A DNA stretch of 7,748 nt from an uncultured Treponema sp. (GTDB lineage Bacteria; Spirochaetota; Spirochaetia; Treponematales; Treponemataceae): NCBI GenBank assembly GCA_937893155.1, contig CALBGU010000238.1, positions 1 through 7,748 of the forward strand, in the 5' to 3' direction. The notes beneath the pieces were generated by a model. That model was given only the letters and a program-made list of their open reading frames with translations. It had not been told where the DNA came from and did not search any database. Of this stretch, positions 5,692-7,748 are shown one piece after another; position 1 is the stretch's first letter; the number at the start of each line of letters is the position of its first letter. Both the position numbers and the translations under genes were made by a program.

Positions 5692-6202
5692 CGCGTCCTC
5701 CTACAATATTTTGGTAAATCAACAGTATAGAATACAAAGCGTAATAATGCTGTTGTGCTTTTGACATCAAATCTTGCAGTTGTTTATCCGCAAAACCCTC
5801 TCCCTGTTTTGTCTCATCATTGCAATCAAATGCGTCGTACATTTTTTTTGCATATTGATTTAACATCGTAACCGACGAATTAAGCCGCCTATAGAACGGG
5901 AATATCATCAATCGGTAGTAATGCCGCTCTACATTGGTCAAAAGACGTATTTTTGCTTGCAACCAAAGAGCTTTTTCAGGATTATGCTGCGATAAGCCCG
6001 AGGTTATGCAATACAACGTAACAGCGTGGTCAGAAGAATCTTTCCATTCTTGAAACGCACCTGCCGCTTGCAACAGTGCCTCTGGATTTCGACCAAATTC
6101 ATCAATTACAGCTCTTGCCGCAATATCAATTCCCTCTGCGGTGTCAATGGGATAATTCCATTCAACACCGTTTTCTGAAATGCTTGTAACTTTTATTTCC
6201 AT
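5684..6202 (-). CDS. Phage early protein of unknown function, 172 aa
   Basis: The ATG at 6202 follows AAAAGGAG with 6 nt spacing and overlaps the end of the 52-aa gene by 10 nt. The N-terminal ~35 residues look like beta strand and turn (VTSISENGVEWNYPIDTAEG). The remainder is a long bundle of helices (EALLQAAGAFQEWKDSSDHA, ALWLQAKIRLLTNVERHYYR, LQDLMSKAQQHYYALYSILL) rich in Tyr, Gln and Leu. No catalytic motif, signal peptide or clear transmembrane helix is visible. It is the first long gene of the operon driven by promoter A, so it will be made early. Family not recognised; coding is secure from SD, overlap and length. Confidence 0.8.
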   Translation of the reverse strand: MEIKVTSISENGVEWNYPIDTAEGIDIAARAVIDEFGRNPEALLQAAGAFQEWKDSSDHAVTLYCITSGLSQHNPEKALWLQAKIRLLTNVERHYYRLMIFPFYRRLNSSVTMLNQYAKKMYDAFDCNDETKQGEGFADKQLQDLMSKAQQHYYALYSILLIYQNIVGGRDE

Positions 6203-6351
6203 TTTGCACTCCTTTTGAACTCAAACCGCAAACTCGCGGCTTGGTCTGAACCAAAACCCATTGAAAACAGCAAACACTCTTTCAGATTGCCTGAAAATTG
6301 ACTTCCTTTGAAATAAGCAATATAAAAATTACCTTTTCTCTGTATTTTCAT
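6193..6351 (-). CDS. Small early-operon protein, 52 aa
   Basis: The ATG at 6351 has TTAGGAG 8 nt upstream, as strong as any SD in the operon. The frame runs 52 codons to TAA at 6195-6193, inside the ATGGAAATAA overlap with the next gene, so it is placed exactly as a first operon gene. The peptide is basic and mixed (MKIQRKGNFYIAYFKGSQFS, later MGFGSDQAASLRFEFKRSAK) and has no membrane segment. It is the first full gene after the structured leader, with the leader frame's stop codon merging into its SD. Function unknown; it might be an anti-host or regulatory early peptide, but the sequence does not show this. Confidence 0.65.
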   Translation of the reverse strand: MKIQRKGNFYIAYFKGSQFSGNLKECLLFSMGFGSDQAASLRFEFKRSAKWK

Positions 6352-6362
6352 AGGTCAATCTC

Positions 6363-6457
6363 CTAATAAAATAAGCCTGATGACTTCCCTACAAAATCAA
6401 CAGGCTTCAACTGCCGTAAAAGCAGCAATCAGAAATGTAGGGCTTTTCTCATTGCTC
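6363..6457 (-). ncRNA. Structured leader A: two hairpins with complementary loops
   Basis: This lies between promoter A and the 52-aa gene, so it is the 5' leader of the early operon. On the minus strand hairpin 1 is AGCAAT/ATTGCT (6456-6451 with 6429-6424) and hairpin 2 is AAGCCTG/CAGGCTT (6407-6401 with 6379-6373). The hairpin-1 loop contains CCCTACA (6442-6436) and the hairpin-2 loop TGTAGGG (6393-6387), perfect 7-nt complements that would form a loop-loop pseudoknot. A U-rich stretch (TTATTTTATT) follows hairpin 2 and runs into the SD. A 90-nt frame starting ATG at 6452 shares residues with leader B but has TGA at codon 8. The best reading is a regulatory RNA or attenuator homologous to leader B. 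Confidence 0.72.
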
Positions 6458-6463
6458 TTTTTC

Positions 6464-6491
6464 TATAAAAACTTATTTTTAAGTTTTTATA
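6464..6491. promoter_or_regulatory. Operator A-O1, 12-bp-arm perfect palindrome
   Basis: TATAAAAACTTA (6464-6475) and TAAGTTTTTATA (6480-6491) are perfect inverted arms around TTTT. It holds the core CTTA-N4-TAAG shared with two further sites. It covers the expected start point of the leftward promoter, where a bound repressor would block initiation. The likely ligand is the adjacent HTH protein (6570-6908). Confidence 0.68.
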
Positions 6492-6496
6492 ATTCT

Positions 6497-6524
6497 ATTA
6501 TAACTTAAAAATAAGAAATGTCAA
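6497..6524 (-). promoter_or_regulatory. Leftward promoter A, TTGACA-16-TATAAT
   Basis: On the minus strand TTGACA (6524-6519) and TATAAT (6502-6497) are both perfect sigma-70 consensus boxes, 16 bp apart. Transcription would begin near 6490 and run through leader A into the early operon. Its strength and its embedding among three operator dyads suit a phage early promoter held by a repressor. Confidence 0.78.
6504..6515. promoter_or_regulatory. Operator A-O2, within the promoter spacer
   Basis: CTTA-AAAA-TAAG, the same dyad core as O1 and O3, lies entirely inside the 16-bp spacer of leftward promoter A. Its centre is 32 bp from O1, about three helical turns. Occupancy would directly exclude RNA polymerase. 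Confidence 0.65.
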
Positions 6525-6527
6525 TAT

Positions 6528-6553
6528 AAAAAATCTTAATTTTAAGATTTTTT
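6528..6553. promoter_or_regulatory. Operator A-O3, before the repressor gene
   Basis: AAAAAATCTTA (6528-6538) and TAAGATTTTTT (6543-6553) are perfect 11-bp arms around ATTT with the core CTTA-N4-TAAG. The centre is 31 bp from O2. It lies 17 bp before the repressor start codon and is the natural site for autoregulation. Read as RNA it also looks like a weak hairpin plus T tract on the plus strand, so an early stop for rightward transcripts cannot be excluded. Confidence 0.62.
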
Positions 6554-6569
6554 TTCCGAAATATAAAAT

Positions 6570-6908
6570 ATGGACGATTTTCAAAATGCAGAAATCTGGC
6601 GAAGAATAAACAATCTCATAAAAGTTCAGAATCTTACTCAAAGTTCTGTTTCTACTTTATGCGGTTTTAGTCCTCGTAGAATCCAAAATCTTTCTGGTGG
6701 CAATAGACTTCCCGACGCTATCGAGATATGTAAAATCGCAAAAGCTCTAAACACATCTGTTGAATATCTCATTACAGGCAAGGAAAATGAAACCAAAAAA
6801 GAAGTCCTTGACCTTGCTGCCGACATAAACTCTCTACCTCCAACCTTTCAAAACGCTGTCCGCGTAATCATTGACCAACTTAAAGCTCTTTCAAACCCTG
6901 TGCGGTGA
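6570..6908 (+). CDS. HTH (XRE/CI-like) repressor A, 112 aa
   Basis: This is a small DNA-binding regulator divergent from the early operon, in the position of a phage repressor. Residues 8-67 form the HTH domain: IWRRINNLIKVQNLTQSSVS, the recognition-helix region GFSPRRIQNLSGGNRLPDAI, then KIAKALNTSVEYLITGKE. The last 35 residues (EVLDLAADINSLPPTFQNAV, IIDQLKAL) are a helical, probably dimerising, tail. There is no peptidase domain, so SOS-type self-cleavage is not expected. No SD precedes the ATG. It probably binds the CTTA-N4-TAAG dyads at 6464-6553 and represses promoter A. It is paralogous to repressor B (7459) through the HTH. The stop overlaps the convergent 6891-7235 gene by 18 bp. Confidence 0.87.
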   Translation: MDDFQNAEIWRRINNLIKVQNLTQSSVSTLCGFSPRRIQNLSGGNRLPDAIEICKIAKALNTSVEYLITGKENETKKEVLDLAADINSLPPTFQNAVRVIIDQLKALSNPVR

Positions 6909-7235
6909 ACTTGCTCCCGTGCAATATTTCTTGTGGTAGTCAGCAAGCGTTTTATCTGTTTGCTCAAGCCATTCTGCCACCGTTTCCCTCGACCACACCT
7001 TGCGACCCTGTATATATGCATCAGGAATCGCACCTTTCGGCTGATACCAACGATTATTCTTCATCGTTGAAAATGCTCCGCCGCCACGCAATTTGTAGCA
7101 CGTTTCAAGGTCATACCATTGCGCATTAAGGCTTGAATCTTGACTAGCAATAACAGCCTTGAAAGTTGTAAGCACATCGGGAAGCATTGCTAAAAGCTGT
7201 TCAATACTGCCATTGTCATCAATCTTGACTGTCAT
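6891..7235 (-). CDS. Excisionase/AlpA-like winged-helix DNA-binding protein, 114 aa
   Basis: The ATG at 7235 follows AAGGAG by 8 nt. Residues 1-36 are helical (IEQLLAMLPDVLTTFKAVIA). Residues ~40-92 have the layout of excisionase or MerR-like winged-helix proteins: WYDLETCYKLRGGGAFSTMK, then NNRWYQPKGAIPDAYIQG and RKVWSRETVAEWLEQ, in which a helix-turn-helix leads to a wing with an aromatic G-R-x-V-W tip and a final helix. Such proteins direct excision or act as antirepressors and regulators. It is the only gene behind promoter B and leader B, so it is regulated separately from the replication operon. It ends inside the 3' end of repressor A on the opposite strand. Excision as its role is inferred from fold and context. 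Confidence 0.65.
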   Translation of the reverse strand: MTVKIDDNGSIEQLLAMLPDVLTTFKAVIASQDSSLNAQWYDLETCYKLRGGGAFSTMKNNRWYQPKGAIPDAYIQGRKVWSRETVAEWLEQTDKTLADYHKKYCTGASSPHRV

Positions 7236-7245
7236 ACTTCACTCC

Positions 7246-7335
7246 TTAAAAAAAAAGCCCATAGGTTGAGTGTGTGATACCTACGGGCTTTAATTGCCTA
7301 ACAGCAATCAAGAAAACACACTCACCTCTCTTCAT
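7246..7335 (-). CDS. Possible 29-aa leader peptide overlapping leader B
   Basis: A complete frame runs from ATG 7335 to TAA 7248-7246, with the stop fused to the AAGGAG SD of the 114-aa gene. The peptide begins MKRGECVFLIAV and contains RQLKPV and a terminal GLFF. The corresponding 90-nt frame of leader A keeps RQLKPV and GLFY at the same codon positions but has TGA at codon 8, and its FLIA-like block falls in another frame. That pattern suggests constraint on the RNA rather than on the peptide. No SD precedes the ATG. Reported because translation over the terminator hairpin would matter for attenuation. Confidence 0.3.
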   Translation of the reverse strand: MKRGECVFLIAVRQLKPVGITHSTYGLFF

Positions 7336-7343
7336 TGCTGTTA
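7246..7343 (-). ncRNA. Structured leader B: two hairpins with complementary loops and terminator-like 3' hairpin
   Basis: This is the leader between promoter B and the 114-aa gene. On the minus strand hairpin 1 has a perfect 10-bp stem, TAACAGCAAT with ATTGCTGTTA (7343-7334 with 7308-7299). Hairpin 2 is AAAGCCC/GGGCTTT (7291-7285 with 7260-7254) extended by TAGGT/ACCTA (7283-7279 with 7266-7262) across one mismatch, and the stem leads directly into nine T (7256-7248). The loops hold TGAGTGTGT (7324-7316) and ACACACTCA (7275-7267), perfect 9-nt complements. Layout, order and the linker (GGCAATTAAAGCC) match leader A while the loop sequences differ. Hairpin 2 alone looks like an intrinsic terminator, so loop-loop pairing could control read-through. 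Confidence 0.75.
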
Positions 7344-7364
7344 AAGTTTTATATTTGAAACTTT
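7343..7364. promoter_or_regulatory. Inverted repeat at promoter B start point (operator B-O1 candidate)
   Basis: AAAGTTT (7343-7349) and AAACTTT (7358-7364) are perfect 7-bp arms. The dyad centre lies 19.5 bp from the -10 box, exactly the distance of operator A-O1 from its -10 box, so it is the positional counterpart. As RNA it could add a hairpin at the extreme 5' end of leader B. Confidence 0.5.
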
Positions 7365-7372
7365 ATATTTAT

Positions 7373-7401
7373 ATTATGTGCAAAAATGAAACATTTGTCA
7401 A
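7373..7401 (-). promoter_or_regulatory. Leftward promoter B, TTGACA-17-CATAAT
   Basis: On the minus strand a perfect -35 box TTGACA (7401-7396) is followed after 17 bp by CATAAT (7378-7373). The expected start near 7366 would give a transcript carrying leader B and then the 114-aa gene. Position and orientation mirror promoter A. Confidence 0.7.
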
Positions 7402-7436
7402 TAAAATTTACAATAAAAAGTTGTATTTTTGCGCAT
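7376..7436. promoter_or_regulatory. Operator pair B: long imperfect inverted repeat
   Basis: The segment 7376-7392 (ATGTGCAAAAATGAAAC) and the reverse complement of 7420-7436 (GTTGTATTTTTGCGCAT read forward) agree at 14 of 17 positions, sharing GTT, ATTTTTGC and CAT. The left arm overlaps the spacer of promoter B, the right arm lies upstream of repressor B. They are unlike the CTTA-N4-TAAG sites of copy A, so the two repressors probably have different specificities. Confidence 0.5.
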
Positions 7437-7447
7437 TTTTTTATGCG
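7432..7447. promoter_or_regulatory. Dyad CGCAT-N6-ATGCG before repressor B
   Basis: Perfect 5-bp arms (7432-7436 and 7443-7447) flank six T. The site overlaps the right operator arm and the candidate -10 region of the repressor B promoter, which suits autoregulation. Confidence 0.45.
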
Positions 7448-7452
7448 ATAAT
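7444..7452 (+). promoter_or_regulatory. Candidate extended -10 element for repressor B
   Basis: TGCGATAAT is an extended -10 (TG-N-GATAAT) without a convincing -35. Transcription would begin about 7 nt downstream, at or next to the ATG at 7459, giving a leaderless mRNA. This would explain the missing SD of repressor B. Weak evidence in AT-rich DNA. Confidence 0.4.
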
Positions 7453-7458
7453 AAAAAT

Positions 7459-7748
7459 ATGGATATTGCGATTGATTTTTGGAAACGAGTAAATGCAAAA
7501 ATAAAAGCAGCTAGTACAAAACAACAAACCGTTGCTGAACAATGTGATTTGTCTTACCAAACTTTCAGGGGGTGGGTTACAAGACAAGTATTTCCAGATG
7601 CCTATCAAGCATACAAAATAGCGACCAATCTTAATACAACCGTAGAATATTTTTTGACTGGGATTGAAAGCAAAAGTCCTATACAAAATAATGTCTTGAT
7701 GGGCTCCCACCAGGATTCCTGGGAAGGGATCCAGCCGACGGAAACGGA
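7459..7748 (+). CDS. HTH (XRE/CI-like) repressor B, 3' end outside window
   Basis: The frame is open from ATG 7459 to the window end (96 codons). Residues 7-68 align without gaps to repressor A: FWKRVNAKIKAASTKQQTVA, then the recognition-helix region DLSYQTFRGWVTRQVFPDAY, then YKIATNLNTTVEYFLTG. The layout is the same (W-[KR]-R-[VI]-N start, LNT[ST]VEY[FL] end), but most recognition-helix residues differ, consistent with the different operators around promoter B. It diverges from the 114-aa gene and probably represses promoter B. No SD is visible. The last ~16 codons are GC-rich and unlike the helical tail of repressor A, so the true C-terminus of this gene is uncertain. Confidence 0.8.
   Translation, partial: MDIAIDFWKRVNAKIKAASTKQQTVAEQCDLSYQTFRGWVTRQVFPDAYQAYKIATNLNTTVEYFLTGIESKSPIQNNVLMGSHQDSWEGIQPTET
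7710..7722. repeat. GC-rich near-perfect palindrome in the divergent tail
   Basis: CCAGGA-T-TCCTGG has 6-bp perfect arms around one base, inside the last ~53 bases, which are about 60% GC against a clearly AT-rich surrounding. It could be a binding or junction site, or simply mark foreign or misassembled sequence. Confidence 0.5.

Noticed and set aside
6363..6452. Leader A frame as an expressed peptide
   Set aside because: TGA at codon 8 and frame-shifted conservation relative to leader B argue against translation of the full frame; treated as RNA structure.
7441..7710. An 89-codon minus-strand frame opposite repressor B
   Set aside because: Its start lies in the GC-rich tail without SD, and it runs opposite a well-supported HTH gene and through the operators.
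1..7748. tRNA or rRNA genes, insertion sequences or a clear attachment site
   Set aside because: I found no tRNA-like cloverleaf, transposase motif, or flanking direct repeat that could be called att within the window.

Overview
The window is an accessory, phage-like region (prophage or related integrative element) from an AT-rich host. The repressor-type proteins near the right end have the layout I associate from memory with Treponema phage regulators (an aromatic residue followed by R-[IV]-N near the start, a HTH, then LNT[ST]VEY). A Treponema-like spirochaete is therefore my best guess, but the sequence does not prove it.

Layout. At the left edge (1-198, + strand) is the C-terminal end of a tyrosine recombinase with its HxxR, LLGH and Tyr motifs. 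A hairpin terminator (197-232) serves the convergent minus-strand operon. From 6351 down to 241 nearly everything lies on the minus strand in a compact, overlapping early operon. In transcription order it holds a 52-aa small protein, two unknown proteins (172 and 113 aa), SSB, an ERF-family single-strand annealing protein, a DUF6291-like replication protein, a DnaC-type AAA+ helicase loader, a small winged-helix protein, a 26-aa membrane microprotein, a cytosine methyltransferase broken by one in-frame TAA, a coiled-coil protein, an ASCH-domain protein, two small overlapping frames (87 and 46 aa) and a 122-aa protein. A gene-free stretch at 610-909 contains a tandem array of 21-bp dyad-symmetric repeats.

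The right end (6352-7748) is the regulatory part and the most interesting. It contains two tandem copies of one architecture: an SD-led minus-strand gene or operon, a leader with two hairpins, a near-consensus divergent promoter flanked by dyad operators, and a plus-strand HTH repressor gene without a Shine-Dalgarno. Copy A (6193-6908) drives the replication/recombination operon. Copy B (6891-7748) drives a 114-aa excisionase-like DNA-binding protein. In each leader the two hairpin loops are perfectly complementary to each other (7 nt in A, 9 nt in B). The complementary sequences differ completely between copies, so the loop-loop pairing covaries. The second hairpin of copy B runs directly into a T9 tract that merges with the Shine-Dalgarno of the next gene, like an attenuator. 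I propose a duplicated immunity/attenuation RNA module paired with two diverged repressors, so that replication and a putative excision function can be switched separately.

How the genes may work together: the two repressors hold the divergent promoters shut; on release the leaders decide whether transcription continues. SSB, ERF and the helicase loader then support replication and recombination, while the integrase and the excisionase-like protein handle integration and excision. The GC-rich last ~50 bases look unlike the rest and may be a recombination or assembly junction.
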